A stretch of 64,000 nt of DNA. Origin: CAVXDY01 sp963760715 (GTDB lineage: Bacteria; Actinomycetota; Thermoleophilia; Miltoncostaeales; Miltoncostaeaceae). Location: the NCBI GenBank assembly GCA_963760715.1, contig CAVXDY010000007.1:620001-684000 (forward strand), read 5' to 3'. This document shows positions 35,039 through 43,453 of the stretch, piece by piece (within the stretch, counting starts at the first letter, position 1; every line of letters starts with the position of its first letter). A program made the position numbers and the translations under genes. The notes below the pieces were generated by a model. It searched no databases, had not been told where the DNA came from, and saw only the letters and a program-made list of their open reading frames with translations.

Positions 35039-35129
35039 CGGGTCAGACTAGCGGCGCCGGCCCGACGGGCTGCCCGCCCTCAGCCCGGCGGTGGGCGGCC
35101 GTAGCGAGTAGCGCAACCGGACGGGCGTC

Positions 35130-35576
35130 ATGCGAGACGCCCGGGACCGGGCGCTCGACAGCGAGTTGCGGTGGTGGTTCTCTCGGCCGGTGAACCCCGC
35201 ATACGTCCTCCTCGGCCTGCTGATCGCGTTCGTCCTCGTGAGGATGTGGGCGCTCACGGACGACGATCCATCCGACGATGCGCCGTCTGCCGGCGCCACG
35301 CCGGCCCACGGTGTGCGGGAACGGGCGAACCGCGCGTTCGAGCACGCCCTGACGGTCGTCGTCGCCCTTGTCGTGGGCTTCGCCATCTACCTCGGACCGG
35401 AGATCGTCCTCAACAAGATGTGGCCGGACGGGCCGGAGCCGTGGGCCGGGCCGTGTGTCCCGTCGGTTCGGCCGCCGCGAGCGGCGGACGGCCCGGATGT
35501 GCGCGCGAGGCTGGAGGCCGCGGCAGCCGCGGTCGAGCAGCTCCGCGCACAGGGCGCCCCGGATTGCCCGCCGTGA
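35130..35576 (+). CDS. Membrane protein of unknown function
   Basis: 148 residues, ATG start. Two TM segments: AYVLLGLLIAFVLVRMWAL (about 24-42) and LTVVVALVVGFAIYLGPEIVL (about 74-94), joined by an Asp/Ala-rich loop; C-terminal Cys-containing tail ending GAPDCPP. No RBS is obvious. No family recognised. The 182 bp between this gene and secG contain nothing else apparent apart from the secG promoter. Confidence 0.6.
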   Translation: MRDARDRALDSELRWWFSRPVNPAYVLLGLLIAFVLVRMWALTDDDPSDDAPSAGATPAHGVRERANRAFEHALTVVVALVVGFAIYLGPEIVLNKMWPDGPEPWAGPCVPSVRPPRAADGPDVRARLEAAAAAVEQLRAQGAPDCPP

Positions 35577-35745
35577 CCGCGAACCGCCCCGAGGCGCGCC
35601 GAAACGACGTGACCGGGGCGATCTATGACACGGGCATCCGGATGACGCACGTGCCCTCGCCGTGCGGCGCGCCGGCGTGCACAAGCAGCCGGGGCACTCG
35701 GGTGGATTGAGGATCGGGAGATCGTCCACCGGCGGGGCGCCATGC

Positions 35746-35751
35746 TAGCGT
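35746..35751 (+). promoter_or_regulatory. -10 element of secG, probable leaderless transcript
   Basis: TAGCGT ending seven bases before the secG ATG (35759); no Shine-Dalgarno. Confidence 0.42.
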
Positions 35752-35758
35752 CCGTCGC

Positions 35759-35989
35759 ATGCTCGCCCTGCTGGTCGTCGTGCACTCGCTCCTCTGCGTG
35801 CTCCTCATCTTCCTGGTCCTCCTGCACAGCGGGAAGGACGCGGGTCTCTCGGGCGCCTTCGGGGTCGGCGGGAGCTCGAGCGCCTACGGGGGATCGACGG
35901 CCATCGTCGAGAAGAACCTCGACCGCGTGACCGTCGTGGTCGCGGTCCTCTTCTTCGTGACGACCTTCCTCCTGGCAAAGACCCTGTAG
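35759..35989 (+). CDS. secG: Preprotein translocase subunit SecG
   Basis: 76 residues with two TM helices (residues 1-23 and 55-74) joined by LLHSGKDAGLSGAFGVGGSS and STAIVEKNLDRVT, the conserved SecG loop. Part of the SecYEG channel. The tpi-secG context common in Actinobacteria is absent; the next gene is a peptide-binding lipoprotein. Confidence 0.93.
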   Translation: MLALLVVVHSLLCVLLIFLVLLHSGKDAGLSGAFGVGGSSSAYGGSTAIVEKNLDRVTVVVAVLFFVTTFLLAKTL

Positions 35990-36016
35990 CCGCGCGGACG
36001 TCCCCGGCGCGCCTGG

Positions 36017-36040
36017 TTGCGTTTCACGTTTGTTACGCAA
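36017..36040 (+). promoter_or_regulatory. Inverted repeat in the peptide-importer promoter
   Basis: TTGCGT and ACGCAA separated by 12 bp, in a patch much richer in A/T than its surroundings, directly upstream of TAGCCT (36046-36051), the likely -10. The repeat sits over the expected -35/spacer region, as an operator would. Confidence 0.45.
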
Positions 36041-36045
36041 GTAGG

Positions 36046-36051
36046 TAGCCT
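36046..36051 (+). promoter_or_regulatory. Putative -10 of the peptide-importer operon
   Basis: TAGCCT, 31 bases before the ATG at 36083, immediately after the inverted repeat ending at 36040. Confidence 0.35.
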
Positions 36052-36082
36052 GCGCCGCGCGGTGCCCGGAGAGCGACGACAC

Positions 36083-37771
36083 ATGCTGCGCGCGGCGGCG
36101 GCGCTCGCGACCGCGATCGCGGCGCTTCTCCTCGCGGCGTGCGGCGGCTCGTCCGGGCACGGGGAGCCGCCCCCCGAGCGGGGCGGCACCCTGGTGGACG
36201 CCGAGTACCAGGCGCCCTCGATCCTGAACGTGCTGCTGGCGGACGGCATCTCGACCGTCGGCCAGCGCATCGCCACGAACATCCAGCAGAACCTGCTCAC
36301 CGTGAACGAGAAGGGCCGGTACGTGCCCCAGCTCGCCGAGGCGGTGCCCGCGGGCCAGGACGTCCGCGAGGGGCCGCTGCGCGTGACCTTCCGGCTGCGG
36401 CCGGAGGCGAGGTGGTCGGACGGCGTGCCGGTGACGACCGCCGACGTCGCCTTCACCCTGCGCACGATGATGGACCCCCACAACCAGATCGCGAGCCGCG
36501 AGGGGTGGGACAAGATCGCCCGCATCGAGGCGGGCCGCACGGCGGCCGGCGGGAGGTGCGCCCCCGCCACCTGCTTCACGGTGGCCTTCCGCGGCGACTA
36601 CGCGCCGTGGCGCGACGTCTTCAGCGTGTCGGCCGGCTACTTCGTGCTGCCTCAGCACATCCTGAACGGCAAGGACTTCAACACGGTGTGGAACACCGGC
36701 GGCCTCGTGGGCTCGGGCCCCTTCACCCTGCAGAGCTACGAGCCGCGGGTGCGGGCGGTGCTGGCGCGCTCCCCCGGCTACTGGGACTCGAAGGGGGCGG
36801 GCGGCGGCCCGTTCCTCGACCGGATCGTGATCAACTTCCTCGACTCCCCCGCCGGGGCGGTCAACGCGCTGCGCCAGGGCGAGGCCCAGATGGCGAGCCT
36901 GACCCCCGATCCCGACCTCATCAAGCGTGCCGACGCCATCGACGGCGTCGCCGTGCAGGCCGTGCCCTCGGTCTTCTGGGAGCACCTCGTCCTCAACGTC
37001 CAGGCCGAGCCGCTCACCGACCCCGCCGTGCGCCAGGCGCTGGCGTATGCGATCGACCGGGCGCAGGTGGTCAAGGTGCTGCTCGACAACTCCTTCCCGG
37101 TGGCCCAGAGCGTGCTGCGGCCCTTCCAGCTCGGGTACGAGCCGGCCTTCGACGGCTACGGGTACGACCCCGAGCGCGCGCGCTCCCTGCTGACCGCGGC
37201 GGGCTGGACCCTCGGCGCCGACGGGATCTTCGAGAAGGGCGGGAGGAAGCTGGAGATCCCGATCGTCATCACGGCCGGCGACGAGCTGCGGCGCACCACC
37301 GTGCGCCTGATGGCGGACCAGGCCGCGAGGGCCGGCATCCGCCTGACCGCGCGCTCCGAGCCGCCCGACACGATCTTCGGCGGGCAGCTCGTCCACGGGG
37401 ACTTCACGGCCGCGATGTACGCGATCGGGGGCGGCCTCGAGCCCTCCGTCACCAGCCTGCTGGCGTCGAATCAGATCCCCACGGAGGGGAACGGGTTCAC
37501 CGGCCAGAACGTGTACCGGTGGAGCAGCCCCGACGCCGACCGCCTGATGCGCCTCTCCGACCGCACCATCGACGACGCGACCCGGTCGCGGGCCCTCGGG
37601 CGGGTGCAGGATCTCGTGGCCGAGCAGGTCCCGCTGATCCCGCTCTACCAGCAGCCGAACGCCGTCGCGTACACCGAGGCCCTCTCCGGCCTGAGGGAGA
37701 ACCCCAGCCAGGCCGAGGTGTTCTGGAACAGCGCCGAGTGGTCGCTGGGAGGCGGATCCGAATCGCCGTGA
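36083..37771 (+). CDS. Peptide ABC transporter substrate-binding lipoprotein (SBP family 5)
   Basis: 562 residues from ATG 36083. Signal with lipobox LAAC (ALLLAACGG). Family 5 binding protein: VTFRLRPEARWSDGVPVTTADV near residue 100, AYAIDRAQVVKVLL and GYDPERARSLLTAAGW in the middle, and a C-terminal LIPLYQQPNAVAY. It captures oligopeptides or similar solutes for the permeases that follow. First gene of a five-gene operon with spacing of 4 bp or 4-bp overlaps. Confidence 0.93.
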   Translation: MLRAAAALATAIAALLLAACGGSSGHGEPPPERGGTLVDAEYQAPSILNVLLADGISTVGQRIATNIQQNLLTVNEKGRYVPQLAEAVPAGQDVREGPLRVTFRLRPEARWSDGVPVTTADVAFTLRTMMDPHNQIASREGWDKIARIEAGRTAAGGRCAPATCFTVAFRGDYAPWRDVFSVSAGYFVLPQHILNGKDFNTVWNTGGLVGSGPFTLQSYEPRVRAVLARSPGYWDSKGAGGGPFLDRIVINFLDSPAGAVNALRQGEAQMASLTPDPDLIKRADAIDGVAVQAVPSVFWEHLVLNVQAEPLTDPAVRQALAYAIDRAQVVKVLLDNSFPVAQSVLRPFQLGYEPAFDGYGYDPERARSLLTAAGWTLGADGIFEKGGRKLEIPIVITAGDELRRTTVRLMADQAARAGIRLTARSEPPDTIFGGQLVHGDFTAAMYAIGGGLEPSVTSLLASNQIPTEGNGFTGQNVYRWSSPDADRLMRLSDRTIDDATRSRALGRVQDLVAEQVPLIPLYQQPNAVAYTEALSGLRENPSQAEVFWNSAEWSLGGGSESP

Positions 37772-37775
37772 CGGC

Positions 37776-38915
37776 GTGATCGCCTACGCCCTCCGGCGTC
37801 TGGCGATCGCGGTCCCGATGCTGGCCGCGGTGTCGCTCATCTCCTACCTGCTGCTCTACCGGGCGGCCGACCCGGTCGCGCGGCTCCGGCAGATCCCCAC
37901 GGTGCGCGGCGAGGACCTGCGGCGGCTGATCCACCAGCAGGGCCTCGACGCCCCCTGGTACGAGGGGTACTGGAAGTGGCTCACGGGGTTCGTCCACGGC
38001 GACTGGGGCGTGAGCGCCACCAACAAGGGCGTGGACGCGATCGAGCCGATCCGCGCGGCCGTCCCCGCCACCCTCGAGCTGATGCTCCTGGCCCTGGTGG
38101 TGTCGGCGATCCTGGCCGCGGCGCTCGGGGTGCTGTCGGCCGTGCGGCCGTACTCGGCCACGGACCTCACCATCACCGGCTTCGCCTACCTCGCCTTCGC
38201 GACGCCCACCTTCGTGGCCGGCGTGCTGCTGCAGCTCGGCGCGATCTGGATGCGCGACCACGGCTGGGCGGTCCTGCCCTTCGCCCTCGGCACGGTCCTG
38301 GTCCTCCTCGGGCTCGCCCGGCTGAGGCGCCGCGGGGTCGCCACCGCGGCCCTGCTCGCCGCGGGCGGGGTGCTGATCGTGTTCTCGGTGGCCCTCTGGG
38401 GCCAGCTCGGAGGCGACGGCCAGGTGGTGCTCTACACGAGCCAGCGGTACTCGTTCGACCACGAGGGCCAGTTCTTCTCGGTCGACCACCTCCAGCACCT
38501 GGTGCTGCCGGTCCTCACGCTCGCCCTCGTGAACGTGGCCGTGTGGAGCCGGTTCGAGCGGGCCGCGATGATCGAGGTGCTGCGCTCGGAGTACGTGCAC
38601 GCCGCCCGCGCGCGCGGGCTCTCCGAGCGGCGCGTGCTGGTCGTCCACGCGCTGCGCAACGCCCTGGCGCCCCTCGTGACCCTCGTGGCCCTGGACCTTG
38701 GGGCGCTCTTCAGCGGGGCCGTCATCACCGAGACGGTCTTCTCGTGGCCGGGCATGGGGAGCCTGCTGCGCGACGCGGCGCTGACGCGCGACATCAACGT
38801 GGCGATGGGGATCGTGATGATCGGGGCCGTGGCGGTCATCCTCGCCAACCTGGCGGCCGACCTCCTCTACGCCGCCCTCGATCCGCGCGTGGAGCTCGGG
38901 ACGGTGCCCCAGTGA
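37776..38915 (+). CDS. Peptide ABC transporter permease (DppB type)
   Basis: 379 residues, GTG start. Opens with IAYALRRLAIAVPMLAAVSLISY, the DppB N-terminal TM. The EAA loop is EYVHAARARGLSERRVLVVHALRNA. It carries an extra hydrophobic segment pair near residues 155-215 (WAVLPFALGTVLVLLG, ATAALLAAGGVLIVFS) that ordinary DppB proteins lack at this length. Forms the membrane channel with the next gene's product. Confidence 0.92.
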   Translation: MIAYALRRLAIAVPMLAAVSLISYLLLYRAADPVARLRQIPTVRGEDLRRLIHQQGLDAPWYEGYWKWLTGFVHGDWGVSATNKGVDAIEPIRAAVPATLELMLLALVVSAILAAALGVLSAVRPYSATDLTITGFAYLAFATPTFVAGVLLQLGAIWMRDHGWAVLPFALGTVLVLLGLARLRRRGVATAALLAAGGVLIVFSVALWGQLGGDGQVVLYTSQRYSFDHEGQFFSVDHLQHLVLPVLTLALVNVAVWSRFERAAMIEVLRSEYVHAARARGLSERRVLVVHALRNALAPLVTLVALDLGALFSGAVITETVFSWPGMGSLLRDAALTRDINVAMGIVMIGAVAVILANLAADLLYAALDPRVELGTVPQ

Positions 38916-39784
38916 GCGCGCCCCGCAGCGCCTGGCGGCGCTTCCTGCGCCACGGCCCGGGCATGGCCGGCCTGATCCTCCTGGTCCTCATCGTCCTGGC
39001 GTGCTGGATCGGGCCGCTGCTCTCGCCGTACGGCGTCTTCGAGCAGGACCTGGGCGCGATCTCGCAGGGACCGTCCCTGCGCCACCCGTTCGGCACCGCG
39101 GAGCTCGGGGAGGACGTCATGACCCGCGTGCTCGACGCCGGCCGGGTCTCGCTGCTGATCGGCTTCGGGACGGCGCTCGCGGCGACGGTGGTGGGAGGGG
39201 GGCTCGGCCTGCTGGCCGGCGCGCGCGGCGGCTGGGTGGACTCGCTGCTCGCGCGCATCGCCGACCTCTTCCTGATCGTGCCGGCCTTCGTCGTGCTGAT
39301 CGTCCTCAGCCTCACCTTCCAGCACGTCGGGCCGGTGGAGGTCATCTTCATCCTGGCGCTGCTGACGTGGCCGTTGCTCTTCCGCCTGTCGCGGGCCTCG
39401 GCGCTGACCACGCGCGAGCTGCCCTACGTGCAGGCCGCGCGCGCGGCGGGCGCCGGGTCGTGGCGGGTGGTGGGCCGTCACCTGCTGCCCGCCGCCGCGC
39501 CGGAGATCGCCTCCTTCGCCGCGCTGGCCGTGGGCGTCTCCATCCTCGCCGAGAGCGCCCTCTCGTTCCTGTCCCTGGGCATCGACCCCGACCGCAACCC
39601 CTCCTGGGGGAGCCTCATGATCGGCGCCCAGGACACGATCGAGGACCACCCCTGGCTCATCCTCTACCCGGCGGGGATGGTGGTCCTGACGGTCCTCGCG
39701 GTGAGCCTGGTCGGGGACGCCCTGCGCGACGTGCTCGACCCGGCCGGGGAGCCGGTGCGGGCGCGGCGGCGGTGGGCGCCGTGA
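38912..39784 (+). CDS. Peptide ABC transporter permease (DppC type)
   Basis: 290 residues, GTG overlapping the dppB-like stop (GTGA). N-terminal TM MAGLILLVLIVLACWIG, the HPFGTAELGEDVMTRV motif shared by DppC proteins, and an EAA loop PYVQAARAAGAGSWRVVGRHLLP. Partner of the DppB-type permease. Confidence 0.93.
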   Translation: MSAPRSAWRRFLRHGPGMAGLILLVLIVLACWIGPLLSPYGVFEQDLGAISQGPSLRHPFGTAELGEDVMTRVLDAGRVSLLIGFGTALAATVVGGGLGLLAGARGGWVDSLLARIADLFLIVPAFVVLIVLSLTFQHVGPVEVIFILALLTWPLLFRLSRASALTTRELPYVQAARAAGAGSWRVVGRHLLPAAAPEIASFAALAVGVSILAESALSFLSLGIDPDRNPSWGSLMIGAQDTIEDHPWLILYPAGMVVLTVLAVSLVGDALRDVLDPAGEPVRARRRWAP

Positions 39785-40773
39785 GGCCGGCGCCGCCGCT
39801 GCTCTGCGCCCGCGGGCTGCGGGTGGCCGCCCCGGGGCCCGAGGGCCCGGTGACGCTGGTCGACGGCGTGTCGCTCGACCTGCGCGCCGGCGAGACGCTG
39901 GGCCTGGTGGGGGAGAGCGGCTCGGGGAAGTCGCTCACCGCCCTCTCGCTCATCGACCTCGTGCCCGGCCCCGCGCGCCTCGTCGAGGGCAGCGTGACGC
40001 TGGAGGGCCGCGAGCTGCTGGGGCTCGGTCCCGATGCGATGCGGGGGGTGCGCGGGGCGCGCATCGCCCTGGTGCCGCAGGACTCGTCGGCGGCCCTGGA
40101 CCCGGTGCGCCGGGTGGGCTGGCAGGTGGCGGAGACCCTGCGCGCGCACGAGCCGCTGGCGCGCCGCGAGGCCCGGCGCCGGGCCGCGGCGGCCCTGGCC
40201 GAGGTGGGGGTCACGCGCGACGACCACCCGCACCGCCTCTCGGGCGGGCAGCGCCAGCGGGCGATGATCGCGATGGCCCTGGGCCCCGGGCCGGCGGTGC
40301 TGCTCGCCGACGAGCCCACCTCGGCCCTCGACGCGCCGATGCAGGTCCAGGTGCTGGACCTCATCGACCAGCGCCGCCAGGAGATGGGCCTGGCCGTGCT
40401 CCTCATCTCCCACGACGTCGGCGCCGTGTCGCGGTTGTCGCACCGCGTGGCCGTGATGTACGCGGGCCGGATCGTGGAGGAGGGCCCGGCGCGGGACGTC
40501 CTCTCGGCCCCGCGCCACCCCTACACCGCCGGCCTGCTGGCCTCCGTGCCGCGCCTGGGCACGCGCCACCGGCGGCGCCCGCCGATCGCCGGCTCCCCGC
40601 CGGACCCGGGCCGGCTCCCCCCCGGGTGCGCGTTCGCGCCGCGGTGCCCGGCCCGCCGGCTCGAGTGCGACGCCGCGCCGCCGCCGCTGCGGGAGATCGG
40701 CGACGACCGGCGCGTGGCGTGCGTGCTGGGTCCCGCCGAGGCGGCGGCCGGGATCATGCGGTGGCGCGGATGA
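39781..40773 (+). CDS. Peptide ABC transporter ATPase (DppD/OppD type)
   Basis: 330 residues, GTG overlapping by 4 bp. Walker A GESGSGKS, signature LSGGQRQR, Walker B VLLADEPTSALD, H-loop SHD. The C-terminal oligopeptide-ABC domain is present with CAFAPRCPARRLEC, whose Cys residues match those that bind a [4Fe-4S] cluster in some members. Confidence 0.94.
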   Translation: MRPAPPLLCARGLRVAAPGPEGPVTLVDGVSLDLRAGETLGLVGESGSGKSLTALSLIDLVPGPARLVEGSVTLEGRELLGLGPDAMRGVRGARIALVPQDSSAALDPVRRVGWQVAETLRAHEPLARREARRRAAAALAEVGVTRDDHPHRLSGGQRQRAMIAMALGPGPAVLLADEPTSALDAPMQVQVLDLIDQRRQEMGLAVLLISHDVGAVSRLSHRVAVMYAGRIVEEGPARDVLSAPRHPYTAGLLASVPRLGTRHRRRPPIAGSPPDPGRLPPGCAFAPRCPARRLECDAAPPPLREIGDDRRVACVLGPAEAAAGIMRWRG

Positions 40774-41579
40774 TCGCCCCCCTGATCGAGGCGCGCGGGC
40801 TGGGGCGGACCTTCCCGTCGCGCCGCGGGTACCCGCCGGTGGCGGCGGTCGACGGCGTTGACCTCACGCTGGCCCGCGGCGAGGTGCTGGGCCTGGTGGG
40901 CGCGTCGGGCTGCGGCAAGACCACCCTCGCGCGGATGCTGGTGCGCCTGCTCCCCCCCACGGCCGGCCGCGTGACGGTCGACGGGATCGACGTGTGGAGC
41001 GCGCGCGGGGACGACCTCGCCCGCGTGCGCCGCACGGTGCAGATCGTCTTCCAGGACCCGGCGCGCAGCCTGGATCCGCGCATGGGCGTGGGGTCGATCG
41101 TGGCCGAGCCGCTCGCGGTGCACGGCCTGCCCGAGGGGCCCCGCCGCGGCCGCCGGGCCGCCCGCCGCCGCCGCGCCGGCGAGCTGCTGGAGGCCGTGGG
41201 CCTGCCGGCCCGCACCGTCGAGCGCCGCCCGGCCGAGCTCTCGGGGGGCGCCCGCCAGCGGGTGGCGCTGGCCCGCGCGCTGGCCCTGGAGCCGCGCGCC
41301 CTGGTGCTGGACGAGCCCATCTCCTCGCTCGACGCCTCGGTGGGCGCCCAGGTGATGGCCCTCCTGCGGCGGCTACGGGAGGAGCGGGGCCTCGCCTACC
41401 TGCTGGTCTCCCACGATCTGGCGGTCGTGGGCGAGGTGGCCGACCGGGTGGTCGTGATGAGCGAGGGCCGGATCGTGGAGGAGGGGACGGCCGAGCGGAT
41501 CTACGACCGGCCCGAGCACGAGAGCACGCGCGAGCTGCTCGCCGCGGCTCACATCCTCTCGTTGCCCCCGTGGGCCTGA
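40770..41579 (+). CDS. Peptide ABC transporter ATPase (DppF/OppF type), short form
   Basis: 269 residues, ATG overlapping by 4 bp (ATGA). Walker A GASGCGKTT, signature LSGGARQR, Walker B LVLDEPISSLD, H-loop SHD. It ends soon after the nucleotide-binding domain and lacks the C-terminal Cys-containing extension usual in OppF. The end overlaps a small minus-strand ORF (41549-41716) by 31 bp. Confidence 0.92.
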   Translation: MIAPLIEARGLGRTFPSRRGYPPVAAVDGVDLTLARGEVLGLVGASGCGKTTLARMLVRLLPPTAGRVTVDGIDVWSARGDDLARVRRTVQIVFQDPARSLDPRMGVGSIVAEPLAVHGLPEGPRRGRRAARRRRAGELLEAVGLPARTVERRPAELSGGARQRVALARALALEPRALVLDEPISSLDASVGAQVMALLRRLREERGLAYLLVSHDLAVVGEVADRVVVMSEGRIVEEGTAERIYDRPEHESTRELLAAAHILSLPPWA

Positions 41580-41716
41580 CCCGGCTCGACGACCCACGCG
41601 TAGGCCTCGGCCAGCCGCAGGAGGGTCGTGGCGTTGGGGGCCACCTGGGCCTGGGTGAAGATGCCGGCCAGGAGGGCGTCGCGGGCCTGCTCGGCCACCG
41701 GGGGCAAGTCGCTCAT
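41549..41716 (-). CDS. Small protein of unknown function
   Basis: 55 residues, ATG at 41716 with AAGG about 11 bases upstream. MSDLPPVAEQARDALLAG opens an amphipathic helix, continuing ATTLLRLAEAYAWVVEPG; the tail is GGNERM. Convergent with and overlapping the importer ATPase. No family recognised; the third-position G/C and lack of low complexity suggest a real gene. Confidence 0.45.
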   Translation of the reverse strand: MSDLPPVAEQARDALLAGIFTQAQVAPNATTLLRLAEAYAWVVEPGQAHGGNERM

Positions 41717-41790
41717 GGGGCGGTCGTCCTTCCTCGACGGTGCTGACGGCCCGAGTCTAGTGTCGGTCGGTCATATAGGATTCCGCGCCG

Positions 41791-41925
41791 ATGAACCTCG
41801 CAGTGAAATGGGGCGGCAGCCTGGTGCTGGTGGCGTTCCTCGCGATCGCCATCTACCTCGGGGCCGTCTTCTCGGTCTACGTCATCGCCTGGGTGGTCGA
41901 GTTCATCGGGTGGCTCTTCGGCTGA
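41791..41925 (+). CDS. Very small membrane protein
   Basis: 44 residues from ATG 41791, with TATAGGAT-like sequence (41774-41781) as a candidate -10 a few bases upstream. Almost entirely hydrophobic: SLVLVAFLAIAIYLGAVFSV and YVIAWVVEFIGWLFG, one or two TM segments. Followed after 10 bp by an SCO4848-like membrane protein. Function unknown. Confidence 0.55.
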   Translation: MNLAVKWGGSLVLVAFLAIAIYLGAVFSVYVIAWVVEFIGWLFG

Positions 41926-43453
41926 CCGGCGACACGTGCTGGGCTGGCTGCTCGTCGCGGCCGCCGCCTGGACCGCCTTCGTCTGGATCACGCGCCTGGT
42001 GAACATCGCCGGCGAGGACCGCAGCGCGTCGTTCATCGCCGTGCACGTGGTGATCGCCGCCATCTCGCTGGCGCTGGCCGTCCCCGTCGCGATCGTCGGA
42101 TGGAGGATGAGGGCGAGCTAGGGGCCCTCCCGGGAAGACGACCCTCAGGCGGGCGCCGCCGCCCTCGGCGTTCTCGGCCGTCGCGACGGCGCCGTGGGCG
42201 TCGGCCACCTGGCGCACGATCGCCAGGCCCAGGCCGGACCCGGGCAGGCTCCGGGCCGCCGGCGACCGGTAGAAGCGGTCGAAGACCAGCGGGAGGTCGG
42301 CGGGGGCGATGCCCGGCCCGTGGTCGCGCACCGAGAGCTCGCCGGCCTCCAGGGTCACCTCGACGCCGGCGCCCGGGGGGCTCCACTTGACGGCGTTGTC
42401 CACGAGGTTGGCCACCAGCCGCGCCAGCCGCTCGGGGGATCCGCTCACCACCCAGGGCTCCAGGCGCTGCGTCAGCTCGACGCGGGGCGCGAGCCGGCGG
42501 GCCCGGTCGAGGCCGGCCGCCACGAGCTGGTCCAGGCGCACCTCCTGGGGATCGTCGGCGGGCTCTCCCCGCCGCGCGATGTTGACCACGTCCGCGACGA
42601 GGCTCGTGAGCTCGTCGGTCTGGGTGACCAGGTCGCTCAGCAGATCGGCGCGGTCGGAGTCCGACAGCGCGTCGCCCCGCTGCAGCACCTCGACGTTGGT
42701 GCGCAGGCTGGCGAGGGGGGTGCGCAGCTCATGCGACGCGTCGGCGACGAGCTGGCGCTGCGACTCCACGGAGCGCTGGAGCGCGTCCAGGGTGGTGTTG
42801 AAGGAGCCGGCCAGCCGGCCCAGCTCGTCGTCCCCCTCGCCGTCGAGCCGGCGCCGCGGGTCCCCGGCCCCGGCGATGGCGACGGTCCGCTCCGTGAAGC
42901 GGGTCACCGGGCGCAGCGCGCGGCCCGAGATGACCCACCCGAGGAGGGCCCCCATCGCCACGCCCGCGCCGCTCACCGCCAGCAGCACCGCGCGCAGGCG
43001 GTCGAGCAGGGAGTCCACCTCCCCCAGCGGGCGGGCCACCTGGATCGCAATGCCCGCGCCGAGCGGTGCGGTGAGCACCCGCAGATGGCTGCCGGAGACC
43101 TTCTCGTCGGAGAAGTAGGCGCCGCGGCCGCCGCCCGCCACCTGCTGCGCCCGCGCGTCCGGCCCCAGCTCGATGCCCCCCTCGTCGGGGTGGGTGCGCG
43201 TGCCGTCGGCGGCGACGTACTGGACGTAGACCGTGGGCTCGTCATTGCGCGGCGGGCGCCCGAACTCGCCCCGCGGGGGGCCGAAGCCCCCGCCGCCCCC
43301 GGGGACGCTGTTGGCCACCTGGGTGCGCAGGGACGCGTTGACGTCGGCCCGCAGGCGGGCCTGGACGGCGAGGTAGGCGGCCAGCGAGCCGAACGCCACG
43401 GCGAGCGCGACCGCGACGGCCGAGGCCACCGCCAGCCGCTGGCGCAGCGTCAG
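41903..43453 (-). CDS. Sensor histidine kinase (MprB/PhoR type) with read-through tail
   Basis: 516 residues from a CTG at 43453 that overlaps the response-regulator stop as CTGA. The protein opens TLRQRLAVASAVAVALAV, the normal first TM of this family, and no ATG/GTG precedes it in a coding-like frame. TM2 is about residues 155-178, then HAMP, H box with His241 (ASHELRTPL), N box NLVDNAVKW, G1 HGPGIAP and G2 GSGLGLAI. After RVVFPGG, where such kinases end, the frame runs about 75 more residues of Asp/Arg/Gly-rich sequence antisense to two small membrane-protein genes. The extracytoplasmic loop is Gly-rich and acidic. Confidence 0.85.
   Translation of the reverse strand: MTLRQRLAVASAVAVALAVAFGSLAAYLAVQARLRADVNASLRTQVANSVPGGGGGFGPPRGEFGRPPRNDEPTVYVQYVAADGTRTHPDEGGIELGPDARAQQVAGGGRGAYFSDEKVSGSHLRVLTAPLGAGIAIQVARPLGEVDSLLDRLRAVLLAVSGAGVAMGALLGWVISGRALRPVTRFTERTVAIAGAGDPRRRLDGEGDDELGRLAGSFNTTLDALQRSVESQRQLVADASHELRTPLASLRTNVEVLQRGDALSDSDRADLLSDLVTQTDELTSLVADVVNIARRGEPADDPQEVRLDQLVAAGLDRARRLAPRVELTQRLEPWVVSGSPERLARLVANLVDNAVKWSPPGAGVEVTLEAGELSVRDHGPGIAPADLPLVFDRFYRSPAARSLPGSGLGLAIVRQVADAHGAVATAENAEGGGARLRVVFPGGPLARPHPPSDDRDGDGQRQRDGGDHHVHGDERRAAVLAGDVHQARDPDEGGPGGGRDEQPAQHVSPVSRRATR
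41936..42121 (+). CDS. SCO4848-family membrane protein
   Basis: 61 residues, GTG start. Two TM segments around WLLVAAAAWTAFVWITRLV and the motif FIAVHVVIAAISLALAVPVAIVG (in pieces), then WRMR. The layout (aromatic first helix, NI, SF-x-VH, second helix, G-x-R-x-R end) matches my recollection of the actinobacterial SCO4848 family. It lies wholly antisense to the C-terminal tail of the histidine kinase, so one of the two must tolerate a long overlap. Confidence 0.65.
   Translation: MLGWLLVAAAAWTAFVWITRLVNIAGEDRSASFIAVHVVIAAISLALAVPVAIVGWRMRAS

Noticed and set aside
35387..37396. Long minus-strand frame across secG and the peptide-binding gene
   Set aside because: Antisense to secG and a family 5 binding protein; composition Arg/His/Gly-rich with no motif.
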